A DNA stretch of 64,000 bases from Euonymus europaeus. Taxonomy: Eukaryota; Streptophyta; Magnoliopsida; Celastrales; Celastraceae. Below the pieces are notes generated by a model. That model had not been told where the DNA came from. It saw nothing but the letters and a program-made list of their open reading frames with translations, and ran no database searches. Shown piece after piece: positions 23,601-35,387 of the stretch. The translations under genes and the position numbers were made by a program. The first letter of the stretch is position 1; the number at the start of each line of letters is the position of its first letter. The stretch lies in the NCBI GenBank assembly GCA_963580455.1, contig OY756957.1, forward strand, positions 5,399,001 to 5,463,000. The letters are read 5' to 3'.

Positions 23601-26600
23601 GCAGAAGCATTGGTTCTGTTTGCTAACAATATTGATGGTCTTTTAACATGTGCACTTCGTCCTAGCAATGTCTTTGGACCTGGAGACCCACAGCTTGTGC
23701 CGTTTCTAGTGGATTTGGCAAAATCTGGTTGGGCAAAGGTGTGTTTAAGTTTTTTTCTTTCTTTGATATGTGAGTTTTATTTGTGGTGTGAATATGTAAT
23801 TTTTATTTATTATGTAAAATGTGATTTTATTGAATATAAAGGGAATTTATATTGAAAATTTTAATTTGAATGAAATTCGAACCCTTATGAAGTGATACAT
23901 TTTGGGTAATTGTTTTATCGCTGTCACTCTTATTCTAGGAAAAGGTTAATTTTGGCTTGCATATTACTCGTTAAGGTTTCATACATTTATCCATCTAGAG
24001 CCCTGCCTACACTGTGGGAGCCTTGTGTTACTTTTTTTTCTTTCTTTTATTTCAATGTAATTATATGTGATTATAACTACCTTGCTTAAAAAACTGCTTG
24101 GATAGTTTACTTATGTAAAATCCCAATGGTGATTATAATGGGAAATGCTGCTGATTATTGCTTGTCACCAGACATTTTTACATCACTTGGTTGCACGTCG
24201 CATTTTTCTATTTTTTTCACATATTAAGCATCTATTTCTCCACGAATCACATATAGGCTCTTTGATTATAGTTTTATAGTTTTCTTTTTATTAAATTGTT
24301 GTTGATATACAAGTAACAAATTTCTCTTTTCAGTTCATCATAGGAACGGGTGAAAATATGTCTGACTTCACATATGCCGAGAATGTGTCTCATGCTCTTA
24401 TCTGTGCAGCAGAAGCTCTTGCTTCTCATATGGTGTCTGTAGCTGGAAAGGTACTTCTACATTTTTAACGTTCTTTAGTACATGTTTATTTAATTTGTGT
24501 TTTCTAACTGAATGCATTCATAATCATTTTGTAGGCTTTCTTCATCACTAATCTTGAACCGATAAAATTTTGGGAGTTTGTGTCCATTGTATTGGAAGGC
24601 TTGGGATATCAGAGGTAAATTATTCGTCTAGTATCCCATACCAGTCAGTAATTTGCAGTTGGCTTTTCACTTGAAATGAGAATCTTGTGGCTGGAATAGG
24701 ATAGTAAATGTCACTAGGGCATTTATATTGTACTTTATGTGTCTCTATATCTATACAGTGCGTCTCACATGCGGTTCAGCGCAAATGGAGTTATTTGCGG
24801 ACTTTTAATCATGACCGTTCATTCTTAAATAGACAGATCGGAAGTCGAGAATTGTATTTCGATTTTAGGCTCCTGCATATATGCACATCTCTTGTCTCCT
24901 CCTTCTGCCTTCTCCATTCTCCACCCAAGCCGCACCTCCTCTGGTGAAGACCGGCGAACCAGCAACTCCTTCTGCCGCACCTCCGCCATCGAAGCCAAGC
25001 CAAACCCCCTCCTGTGAAGACCCGCGAAGCAGCTCCTCCGTTTGCTGCACCTTCACCATCGAACCAGCGAAGCAACGACTCCTCCACCCAAGCCGACGAA
25101 CCTCCGGTGAAGCCCATCGAACCAGTGAAGCAGCAGCTCCTCAACTCATTCGAGCCGCACCTCCTCCGGTGGTGATTTGAGCTCAATTAAATTTTAAGTA
25201 AATTGATGTGAAAGCCTCTCCCGTGCCAAGACATCCCCAAGACAACCTTCTTTCAATTCATTTTATCTTTGTATGACTGATCATGCCTATCGTTAAAAGA
25301 AATCTGTTAATTTTAAGCTGATTTGATAAAGTTAAAAATCTGGAAAAATCATCTACTCCATTGGATACATGGAGGTGCAGACCGTCTACAAAGGAGGTGT
25401 GATTTTGATGGGTTGAGGTGCGAGTTTCGATGGTCGGATGGTGGCTTCACTGGTCAAAGTTCCCAGCACACAGAGGGGGCAGACAGAGGAGATGAGACGT
25501 GGGTGAGTGAAAGTGAAGATTAAAAACGTGCACCTCCTCCTAGGCGTTATATCTGTTAGTGTATGAATGGAGGGTCAGGATTAAAAGCCCGCAAATAACA
25601 ATGTTTACGGTTCAGCGTATATGAGAATGCTGGTATATCTCTCTCTCTATATATATATACCTTGTAGTTTTGATCCTGTGATATATGAGCATGGTAATCA
25701 GCATTGTATATTTTCCTGTAATGAAAACAAGTGGTAGGGCAACTCAACGAGTTGTGCTTTCTGCTTTAGATGGATGAAAGCAGGTGTGAAGTTTAATTTA
25801 ATCTGGTGATGTTTATATGTTTCAGTACTCTAATTATAAATTTGATTAATTAGTTGGAGTCTTGGAGATGACTTTGTTTCCGATCACTCATCTTCAAATC
25901 CAATTTGTCTACACATTGGGCGGGTCATCTGGTTATTAACTGCCATGGTATTTCCATTTTAGGTCAGCCTAAAACAAAATTTTTGGTTTAGTAGAAATTG
26001 GAATTGGTAAGATAAATTCCCCGAGTGTATTGTATGTGAGTACTGAAAACAATGAGCCTTAGACATAATTTTGTACTTTATCTCTATGATGTTACAGTAC
26101 TTCGGTGTATTTCAGCTGCTTGAACTGTTTAGCTCATTATTTTAATGTCGTCATCACCCATTCTGTTACTTTATTAATTTCTTTGGACTCCCTCCCAGTA
26201 CCTGTAAAGACATTTGTAGGGCTTTTTTTCATGCCACATTGGAAGTTAAGTTGGGATATATTATTACACTTTCCATTCTATGTTTCTGCGTGCAGGATCC
26301 TGAAACTGCATACAGAATCTGATGTTTGATTTTCTATGGTTGCAGACCATTTATAAAGCTTCCTGTCAGGATGGTCTGGTATATTCTCTTGCTTGTCAGA
26401 TGGATGCATGCAAAGTTGGGCTTGAGGAGACGTGATCATTCTATGGTGAATCAATTCATTCAGTTAGCTTCTCATACCAGAACTTTCAACTGTGCTGCTG
26501 CTCAAAATTTCATTGGATACTCACCAGTTGTTTCCTTGAATGTAGGCATCTTCTCATTTACTCCTTGTTTTTCGCTGTGTATATTAGTGTTACTTGTTCC

Positions 26601-29600
26601 CCAGGCATACTATTTTTCACTTCTGCATTTGCACATGTTAGCCTCATGCAAGTTCTCTCGTCTTTGATAATGGTATTATCATGTTTTATATCCATAGTTT
26701 GTGGGCATTTGTTATGCTATAGCTCTTGGTCCTTTTTTATAGTTCCCGGTAATTAAGTTTGTATAGTTCCTTTATTGTCCCAAAAGCTTTATAGGCTTGA
26801 AAATATTTTGGGGACAAGTAACGAAATAACTTTCAAGAACATACCACTTGAGCCCTTATACTTTATTTCGGGCCAATTAAACCCTTGAACTTCAAATAAT
26901 GGGTCACGTTTACCCCTTGTCCATATTTTCCGTCCACTTTTCGGCCCCACATAGAGTCGAATCGCGTGACCCAACCATAACCCACTTGCTATGCAAATAA
27001 AGAGAAACCCCTAATCTCAACTCAGCTTCCTAAAGACTAATTAGCAAAATCCAATAAAGGCAGGAAATCCAATTCTTTAAAACTGAATCAAAAATCAAGT
27101 TCCCGAGTTTCAAAAATAGAGGACTGAATCAGCCTGCGAGTCGACCCAATCTTGAAGTCCTCCTCGTCGCGACTCTGTCTTAGTAGAACCCACAATTGAC
27201 TCAGCCGGCGATCTCCAAGCGGAAAAGAAAGTACCAAACCAGTCAAACTCATACGAAAGTAAGGCGGCCGAATGCGGTGGTCGTGCTAAACAGAGGAGGA
27301 AGGAGATTTGGCCGAGTGCGGTGGTCTTTTAGTGTTTGACCGGTTTTTATTTTTTAATCAAGCCAAATTTCCCAATGTACATTCTTTCTTAAAAATGCCA
27401 ACTCATTTCCTAACAACCACATCAGCATAAATGGACGAAAATTATGGACAAGGGCTAACGTGATCCACAATTTAAAGTTGAGGGGATTCTTTGGTCCGAA
27501 ATAAAGTATAGTGGCTCAAGTAGTCTATTCTTGAAAGTACAGGGGCCATTTCATTATTTGTCCTGAATATTTTTATGTAATCTGTAGGAGGTTTTGCCTA
27601 GTTGTTATATTGTCCTCTTTTGGGGCACCAGCATATCTACTGGTTGCCATTTAGTGATCTCATCAGCTAATGTGACTGAATGATTTTTGTAATATTTTTC
27701 TTCCTCGAATTCCTGTTCCTGACCCTTCGAAAGCTCCTTGGGATAGTGGTAGTGACGATTATGCCCCTCCTTTGGGCTTCCACTTTGAAGTGATTTTGTC
27801 TAACATTAGGATGGCTTATTCAAAGTTTGGGAAATCTTAGCGGGGGTTGTTTGTGAATGCTACTTCCTTCAGTGCCTTTACTTCTTTAGGGCATTCATAT
27901 AGAATTTCATAATCCATGATTGAGTAACTTGATTTTAAGATATTATAATTTGTGTTACGTTTGTATTTGCACATACAGGAAGGTATTGTAGCAACCGTCG
28001 AATCATTTTCTCAAATCGTCGAGAGTTCACCACTTGCGAGATATGCTGACTTTGGTGAACAATCAAAAGTGGATAAGCTGCTAGGCAGTGGAAAAGGTTG
28101 GTAACCTTTCATTATCTTTGTGGCTGACTCTGCATTGATAACCATCCTATCTTGTGTGACTTACTTCATTTTCCACCTATTAAAACTGTGATGATATATG
28201 CTCAAGTGTATTTGATGCTTTGCTGCCAATTTGATTAATGTATGCACTTGATTCCTGTTTTTCATGATTGAGTTGCTTTCTACCCAGAATTTTGTGTGTC
28301 TCTGAATGCATGAGCTATATCTCAGCTCAATTAGCATTGCAGGCATCCTTTTACCAATACCTTACTGGATGGTGCCTAAGTCAGGTTCAAGCTTGTGACC
28401 TTAATCATCTACCTTATGGCTAACTTTAGGATAATCTAGTTGCACCCAGATGTAAGTTATTGATGGTATTGTAGAGGACATAATTTTGTGTTTCTTTTTT
28501 CACTTATGGTGATGAACCCTGCATCTCGGTGACAGCTATGCATTTGTTATTTAAAGTCTATGCACAGTTTGTGACCATGAAACCAACCCTTTGAATGATG
28601 AAAAATCCTCCATCAAGCACATATTGAGGCCATATCTTGAAATGTCCAGGTATCAGTGGGAACAACTTTGTAGCAATATACTGCATTTAGATAGGCTCTG
28701 CATCATGAGTGCTCATTATGTGATTGTTAACAAAGACTGAAAGCCAACTTTGCCACTGCAGCTGCAGATATTTTGCTATGGAGAGATGAGAAAAAAACAT
28801 TTGCATATTTCCTTGCCCTCTCTACGCTCTATTACTGGTTTTTCATGTGCGGAAAAACATTTATGTCATCAGCAGCCCAACTTCTGCTGCTAGTTACAAT
28901 CACCCTTTGCACATATGGAATGCTGCCACTGAACATGTGAGTATTAATGTTGGATACTTCAGAATTCTTGAATTGGATAATACTTGATTCTTTTGATCTC
29001 CTCAGTCTTCAAATTGCTTAAAAATTATGTTAGCTCAATCTCTTCTTCTTGATGCCTCTTTATGAGCTTTTTGTGCAATTTGAGTTAAGACATTTTTTTT
29101 CCTCCTTTCTATATTTTCTTGTTAACCCACTTTTAACTTTATCCCTGAGCAATTACTTTGTGGTCTGAACCCTGAACATTCCTACTCAGTGTAGTTGACA
29201 TATTAGCAAAATACAACTTATTTTATGGTTTCACCATTCCCATCCCTACCAATAGGGGAAAAGGGAAGAAGAAGAACTTCAGCAAATAGTGTGACCTGGA
29301 AGCTCTTCAATTGATTAAAAGGAGTGTTTTTTCCAGGCCAAAGGGCAACTTGTTGTTCTTGATATTTTACTTTTAAATTTTTAGATTTTAACTCATTTAT
29401 CATTTTTCAAACAAGTGTCATTGTTCTGTAACCAAAGTTGATTTTTTTTAGCCTTGATTGGGTTTCTTGGCTCCCTTGCCTTTGCAGCAGATATGGTGTT
29501 CAGTGGAGGCCTACTGCATCTTCTTTTGAAATTTCAACAACTGTGGTGAACGATTCAGTCAGAACTGTAACATATTTGTGGAACAGTGTTGTCCGTCATT

Positions 29601-30975
29601 TAAGGATACTGGCTCAAGGAGAGGATTGGAATCACTTCTTCAAGGTATAGGTCGAATACACACACAAATATACACAAGCATTCACAGAACATGCAAAACA
29701 CTCAAACATATATATATGGTTGTCCTATTGGCTATCGTAAAGAGTGATTTATTCTTCAGCTCACAATTTGTTAGTTTATTTTAGTTATGTGCTGGGTCCT
29801 TGTTTTTCTGAATTTGTGGCGGTAGAGTTGGTCATAGACGTCAAAGGTTCAAACCAGAGAAACATTCTTCCCAAATCTGTGGTAATGGTGGATATATCTG
29901 CCCCTCTCAGATTAGTGGCAAAAACCTATTGTACTGCATCCTATAATTCTTCTTAATTTGGATAATACTTATATTAGAACTGTGCCTGATTTGTATTTAT
30001 TTATTACTTAGGCTCCTCAGTTTTTGTGTTTCTTTAAGTGTATAATTCAACTAATAAGGAAAGTGATGCATCAGTTGAAGTTCTGTTAAGGGTAGCAGAA
30101 ATCTTGCTCTATGCTATATTCATCTTAAGAACGCTTAGCTGAAAATAAAGTGGTCGTTTCCACATAACATGCACAGGCTGGTGATGAGGATTCCTGAACT
30201 GGAGTGCACTGTTGCTGTTTTCTATAATGGTTGATTTGAAATCGACTTTCTGCATGATACTCATAGTTGGTGCTCTGCATTAATGTCTAAGATTTTAATC
30301 CTCAATAATTTGGATGAGACGGTTGAGTTTTCCTGAATTGGAAAAGTTGCTTTTTTTTTAATGAACAAGCATTTGATCCATTTATTCTCTAAATGATGTT
30401 TGTCTTGTCATGGGATGTATAATGTTTCAAATTAGAGTTTGGCTCCTTAACTTCTGTTTACTTGGTGAAATTTTTTGAAGGAGGTTCTGTGTATTGATCT
30501 GGAATCCCCGTGACCAACTCTGCTGAAAGTTCTTTTAATGAACTTTCTGCACTAACCTTTATTTATTTAGTGGATTCAAGAATATTTTTTTAAGAACAAA
30601 ATAAGTTTGGTGATGACGATGTTTTTTCCTTGACTAATTCTTCATAGTCATTCCAGATTGCAGGTTCCCTCTATTTTCTGAAGTTGATTCTATTGCAATC
30701 CATCACTTTGTTGGTTGGCATAGGTAAAAGACCATCTAATCTTCAGTTCCACTTAGAATATATTATGCGCATTTTCAGGTTCCTTTCTCCATTCAGATTA
30801 ACTTCATTGGACATAAAATGCAGCATTGATTTTTGCATTTACTGCCTTCTTTGTCTACGAGCAATACGAACCAGAAATTGATGGATTAGCAAGGGCCCTC
30901 TTCAATGTTATTATGGACTCGAAGGGATTGATGATGAGGAATCTTCCTACTTCTGCAGCCGGCGGAAAATTTTGA
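20664..30975 (+). CDS. 3BETAHSD/D3: 3beta-hydroxysteroid dehydrogenase/decarboxylase-like protein with C-terminal reticulon domain
   Basis: Twelve exons join in frame to 572 aa: 20664-20925, 23137-23226, 23331-23464, 23568-23738, 24334-24450, 24535-24614, 26346-26541, 27979-28096, 28762-28936, 29488-29644, 30657-30723, 30824-30975. The N-terminal half is an extended SDR/NSDHL-like domain. Its Rossmann motif is VVLGGRAFLG (residues 18-27), with VDVRDKSQLVQ and the LLTCALRPSNVFGPGD core. From about residue 390 a reticulon domain begins (ADILLWRDEKKTFAYFL) with paired hydrophobic hairpins and the end FVYEQYEPEID. The family acts at the ER in plant sterol C-4 demethylation or ER shaping. Where the family has the catalytic YxxxK, this protein has LTDLK, so the Tyr is missing. 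Arabidopsis At2g43420, as I recall it, has the same change, suggesting a non-catalytic SDR lobe. The start could also be the second ATG at 20697. Exon 10 has a NAGNAG acceptor. Two TIR elements sit in introns 6 and 7. Confidence 0.93.
24757..25634. mobile_element. TIR element with GC-rich, coding-like core, in intron 6
   Basis: About 85-bp terminal inverted repeats: the left arm (24761-24845) contains TTATTTGCGGACTTTTAATC. The right arm (25545-25631), read on the opposite strand, contains TTATTTGCGGGCTTTTAATC with the same flanking order (TCTCA, GTTCAGCG, GACC, CATTC). Between them, 24890-25165 is strikingly GC-rich compared with the intron. It consists of degenerate repeats of roughly 45-50 bases built on CCTCCGGTGAAG and CGAACCAGC. 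Open frames run through it on both strands, but neither has a family I recognise. It is probably a non-autonomous DNA transposon that picked up or amplified a GC-rich segment. It lies between two exons, so it is removed by splicing. Confidence 0.65.
26800..27574. mobile_element. Foldback-type TIR element in intron 7
   Basis: Long terminal inverted repeats of about 140 bp. The left arm reads GGACAAGTAACGAAAT, then CTTGAGCCCTTATACTTTAT, then CCCCTTGTCCATATTTTCCG. The right arm on the other strand gives the same blocks in the same order (GGACAAATAATGAAAT, CTTGAGCCACTATACTTTAT, GCCCTTGTCCATAATTTTCG). The interior of about 500 bp has no open frame I recognise; it contains two similar blocks (GGCCGAATGCGGTGGTC and GGCCGAGTGCGGTGGTC). 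The structure is that of a non-autonomous foldback or Mutator-like MITE. The ends are approximate and no duplication was confirmed. Confidence 0.7.
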
Positions 30976-31207
30976 ATGAGTTTATGGTGTGGTTGAAGTG
31001 TAGGGTGCATACCTCTTGTGATTTAAATGTTTCTGGCTGTCGTTCTTGCAAGCCTTCAGAACACGACAATCCTCCACTAAGGGCACCTACAAGTTAAAAT
31101 GCTTGTTGCATATGTTAAATGCAACCGCGATTTCTGCGTTAATGAGTTAGGATTTAATTGTGCTTTCTATTTTTTTATTGCTTTGGATGGCGACACGAAT
31201 ATTTCAA
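30976..31207. other. Probable 3' UTR of the sterol dehydrogenase-like gene
   Basis: Nothing coding is seen here. The sequence runs from the stop codon to the outer edge of the large palindrome and is the likely 3' UTR. Confidence 0.5.
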
Positions 31208-33652
31208 TAAACCTATTGGCTGCTCCATTACACGTCCAGCTTCACTTGTCTATTGAACATCTACCACATTTACCTCTCCAAGAATATGCTCTTACCAGCG
31301 TTTCTTCTGCAACCTCCACCTTCTCCTCTGCAACCTTCGCCCTTCTAACCTCTTCCACATCAAACCAATACTCATCAAATATATGCTCTCCCTTGTAATC
31401 TATAAACACTTTTCACATCATATTAATGCTTGTTAAATATCGTAGTTTGTTGAACATTCAACACATTCATCTCTACAGGAGTGCTATCTCGCCATCGGCT
31501 CCCATGCAACCTTCGCCCCTCTAATCCCGTCCACATCAGACCAATGCTCATTAAATATCGTAGTTTGGATATAGAATTTGGCCTCTCATAGATTAGCATA
31601 ATCTTTTATTCATCGGCCTTACGTAGAAAAGAAGAAATGCAAGTTAGTTAAATGCATGGGTGAGAGTGAAAGTGTGATAGGATGACAAAAAAACTTGAGG
31701 AAAATCAAATGGACATTCAAGAATCAGAATTACGGGGGCTTGCAACCTGTCGTACATTGAGGTGGATGCAACATATGCATGTTAAAGAAATTACCTCATT
31801 GTGATTTGGTACTTTGATAAAAGGGCAGTTCCCTCTCCTTTTAAAACATTGTCAAAACGTCTACTTCGATCAATGTCTTGCCAAATTGTTTCTGTGCATT
31901 ATGTGTGGTGCATTCAACAAACGAAGATGAAACGTGAAAGTTGGGAAGACCAACTTGACAATTATTTGATGATTCCTATAATATACTGGAAATTCAGCAA
32001 CACTCAGCTCTTCCATCCTTTTATATGGTTCTCGTTCAATGTCATTGTCAGCCTATAAAATAAATGCAAATGAATCAGTTGCATGAACAGTGAGACAAAG
32101 ATAGAGAGGGAGACACAAGTCTTACATCATTCAAACCGTTTAAGATGTTTTTAGCGGAGTAGTTGGGCCAGCAATGAGCGCATTTTTTTTATTCTATTCA
32201 ACTCTTCAACCCAACCTACCACCAAGGGAAATGTGATCCTTGTGTTTCCAATACCATAAGGCAAGCTCTCCAACGTACGTATGCGTATCAAAGCAAAAAT
32301 AACAAAACCAAAGTATATATGAGTTTAAGAGCAAAGTTATATATTTCTAAATTCTCAACCATTAAGACGAATACTGAGAAGCAGCACCATTAATAATCAA
32401 GTAAACAATAATAGGTTGAAGTTAATTGAACGAGCCTCCAAGAAGGTCATTTGATTACTGGCATGAGAGAATACCAGTAATCAAATAACCTTCTTGGAGG
32501 CTGGTTCATTTTAATGGCAAGTAATTTCAACCTATTAATGAATACTTGATTATTAATAGGATTCATTCTTAGTATTCGTCTTAATGGTTGAGAATATAGC
32601 AACATTATTTTGCTCTTGAACTCACATATACTTTTCTTTTATTGTTTTTGTAAATATTTACTTTAATGTGCACACGCAAGTTGTAGAGCTTGTCTTGTGG
32701 TGTTGGCAACACAAGAATCACATTTATCTTGGTGGTAGGTTGGGCTGAAGGATTAAGCAGAGTCAATAAAAATGCGCATATTGCCGTCTCAACTACTCAG
32801 GTGGTAGACATCTTAATTAAATGGTGTGAATGATGTAAGACTCTTGTCTCTCTCCCTCTCTTGCTTCCACTCTCTCGTTCATGCAATTGAATCATTTGCA
32901 TTTATTTGGTAGGCTGGCAATGACATTGCATGCGAATCATATAAAAGGATGGAAGTGCTTAGTGTTTTTGAATTTCCAGTCTATTATAGGAACCAACAGA
33001 GAATTGCTGAGTTGATTTTCCGAACTTTCATGTTTCGTCTTTGTTTGTTGAATGTACCATATAATGCATGAAAACAATTTGGCTTGACACCAGTCGAAGT
33101 AGACGTCTTGATAAGGTTTTGCAAGGAAAGGAAGCTGCCCTTTTATCTAAGGACCAAATCACAACAAGGTAATTTCCTTAAAATGCATATGTTGAACACT
33201 CCTCAATGTAAGACAGCTTGCAAGCCCCATAATTTTGATTTGTTGAATGTTCACTTGATTTTCCTCAAGTTCTTTGTCATCTTTATCATCTTAATCTCAC
33301 TCTCACTCATGCATTTAACTAATTTGTATTTCTTGTTTACTACATCAGGCTCAAAAATAAAAGATGATGCTAAGTTGTGGGAGACCAAATTAAATATTCG
33401 AGCTGCGATATTTAATGAGCATTGGTCTGATGTGGAAGGGGTTAGAGGAGTGGAGGTTGCAAAGGTGACGATGGTAAGAGAGCATATATTTAATGAGCAT
33501 TGGATGTGGAAGGGGTTAGAGGGCCAAATGTTGCAAACGAGACGTGGAAGTTGCATAGGAGACGATGGTAAGAGAGCACACTCTCCATCTTTGCAACATC
33601 AAAACATTGAATAAGAATGAAGGACTTGGTGTGACTGAGGATTGGAAATAGG
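31208..33652. repeat. Giant imperfect palindrome (about 2.4 kb inverted repeat)
   Basis: Two arms of roughly 1.2 kb face each other across a 14-base centre at 32461-32474. At the centre, AAGAAGGTCATTTGATTACTG (left) pairs with CAGTAATCAAATAACCTTCTT (right). Matches continue outward in order. AGGCTGACAATGACATTG-type sequence at about 32040 pairs with 32911. GGGGCTTGCAACCTG at 31736 pairs with 33215. ATTTAATGAGCATTGGTCTG-type blocks at about 31535 and 31375 pair with 33409 and 33489. Each arm carries that block twice, a direct duplication inside the arm. No open frame in it looks like a protein family. It could be a foldback transposon or a local inverted duplication. The outer limits (about 31208 and 33652) are where I stop seeing similarity. 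Confidence 0.85.
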
Positions 33653-34573
33653 CGATGTACAATTACCTCACCGCAGTTATACCTTTAGACCACATATGTG
33701 ATTTCATTTCCCTGATCAATGGAAGAGATGTCTGTTATGGTACTTTTTTCTTTTTCAGGTTTAATGGGGACTTATGGTAGGAGTAGACGATAGATATCAA
33801 TCATACTGTTAACATAATGTGTAACAAAGTTTGGACATTGTTTGAAGTTTACCCACAAAGAAAATTCATTTGGCATAACAAGAAATAGTTTGGCAAAGAA
33901 TACAAGAATGTGATTGTGTCACTCTTATAGTGCATGTCAAATGTAATGTGCAGCTTTTTAGATTACATGGAAGATACCCATGTACGAGTGCTTGATTTGT
34001 AAATTATGATTGTGGCTTTTCAGTATCACCATTAATATCACTTTGATTTGAATTGTTAATTTGATTGAGTTGGTCTAGTTCCATCACTTGAGTTAGTCTA
34101 ACTAGCATCGATTCGTAGCCTATCCGTATCTTGGTGAGAGGCCAAACATAGAAGGAGAGAGAAGAGAGGGATAGTTTCACACAATAGAAACCCTGTGTCA
34201 CCCCTTGGTTGGAGTGCTCTTTTTTAACATTTTTGGGTGGAACTAACACTCACCTTTTTTAATGCATTTATATTTTTAACTATTAATTTAGGGTCAACGT
34301 TTTATTGATCAATGCCATGTGTTTGCCTTGTTAAATATCATTTAAAAATAAACAATACACATCATAGATTTAACAGCCACATCAACACCATTATGAAAAG
34401 AGGACAAAAGTCTTGTTTAAACGAAAAAACACAAGGATTTGTTTGGCCCAAAATAAATTTGGGGGTTTGGTTGACATTTTTTATAAGTAAAAGATCTATT
34501 TTGTTACTTATCTTTAAAAAATTTACATGGCTAATGATGCATTATCCAAACACTTGCAATTTATATGACCTAA
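33653..34573. other. Spacer between palindrome and Tourist-like MITE
   Basis: I see no supportable gene, RNA or repeat in this stretch. A minus-strand frame of 81 codons near 34.0-34.25 kb has no recognisable motif. Confidence 0.5.
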
Positions 34574-35136
34574 TGGGGTATTTGATTGGCTTTTGAGGAG
34601 GAAATGAAGAGAGATGAGGGTGGACATCACTCATTTTCTCGTTTGGTTGAGTTTAAAATGGATGAAATTCAAATTCATCTCACCACCATTCTTCCCTCAT
34701 CAAAGCTCACCAAAAAGGTGGGATTAGCTAATCTCCACAAGGGAGAATGAGTTTTGATGTTAAGCGAGATAAGGGTGTGAATCACTCATTTTCTTGTTTG
34801 GTTGAGTTTAAAAAGGATGAATTTCAAACTCATCTCACCATCATTCTTCCCTTAACCAAAGCTCGCCAAAAAGGTGGGATTAGCTAATCTCCACAAGGGA
34901 GAATGAATTTTGATGTTAAAAAGATTATTCTACCCTTATTATTGAGTAATCATAATCATAAAATTAACATATACTATTCTTTTTTATATACAAAAAATTA
35001 GGAAAACATAGAAATTGTAAAATTAAAATTCTAATACTCATGCTCACTCTTTATTTCATACCAAACTTGACAATATCAATCTCATACTCATTGCTCGTCT
35101 TACACTCACACTCAACACAGCCAACCAAATGCCCCG
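34574..35136. mobile_element. Tourist-like (PIF/Harbinger) MITE with internal tandem duplication
   Basis: The ends are inverted repeats: left TGGGGTATTTGATTGGCTTT; right, on the other strand, CGGGGCATTTGGTTGGCTGT. The trinucleotide TAA flanks both sides (34571-34573 and 35137-35139), the target duplication typical of PIF/Harbinger elements. Inside, a unit of about 165 bp (CTCATTTTCTYGTTTGGTTG through GGGAGAATGARTTTTGATGT) occurs twice in tandem (about 34630-34764 and 34785-34919). No coding capacity is seen. Confidence 0.8.
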
Positions 35137-35223
35137 TAAAAGCTTATGTTAAAGTGACAACGCTAGAGGTATATGGGTTGGCTTAGTGACGGTGCCACCC
35201 GTCTAAGACCTTCAGATCCTAAC

Positions 35224-35387
35224 AGGGCATTTGGTCGGCAATCCGATAAGTGTGAGGTGAGTGTAAGATAAATATTAACATGTTTGGTATGAAATTAAGA
35301 ATAAACATGGTGCTAGAATTTTAATTGTGATTACTTATTAATAATGGGTAGAATAGTCTTTTAAATATCAAAATTCATTTTTTTTAA
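35224..35387. mobile_element. Truncated, inverted second copy of the same MITE family
   Basis: It begins TAA then CAGGGCATTTGGTCGGC, the same end motif as the complete MITE just to the left. It continues with GTGTGAGGTGAGTGTAAGA, TTTGGTATGAAATTAAGA and AGAATTTTAATT, which match the right half of the complete copy read on the other strand. The similarity stops at about 35387 in a T-run, so one end is missing. The two copies face each other about 90 bp apart. Confidence 0.65.

Noticed and set aside
23860..23945. Possible tRNA-like SINE in intron 4 of the sterol dehydrogenase-like gene (minus-strand GGGTTCGAATTT)
   Set aside because: Only a box B-like sequence is visible; no convincing box A, tail or duplication.
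24809..25186. 125-codon minus-strand open frame (Gly/Arg/Ser-rich) in intron 6
   Set aside because: It lies inside a TIR element with a repeat-built GC-rich core that is also open on the plus strand; no protein family motif, no conserved start.
33084..33614. 176-codon plus-strand open frame
   Set aside because: It runs through the right arm of the giant palindrome and has no recognisable motif; composition reflects the repeat, not a gene.
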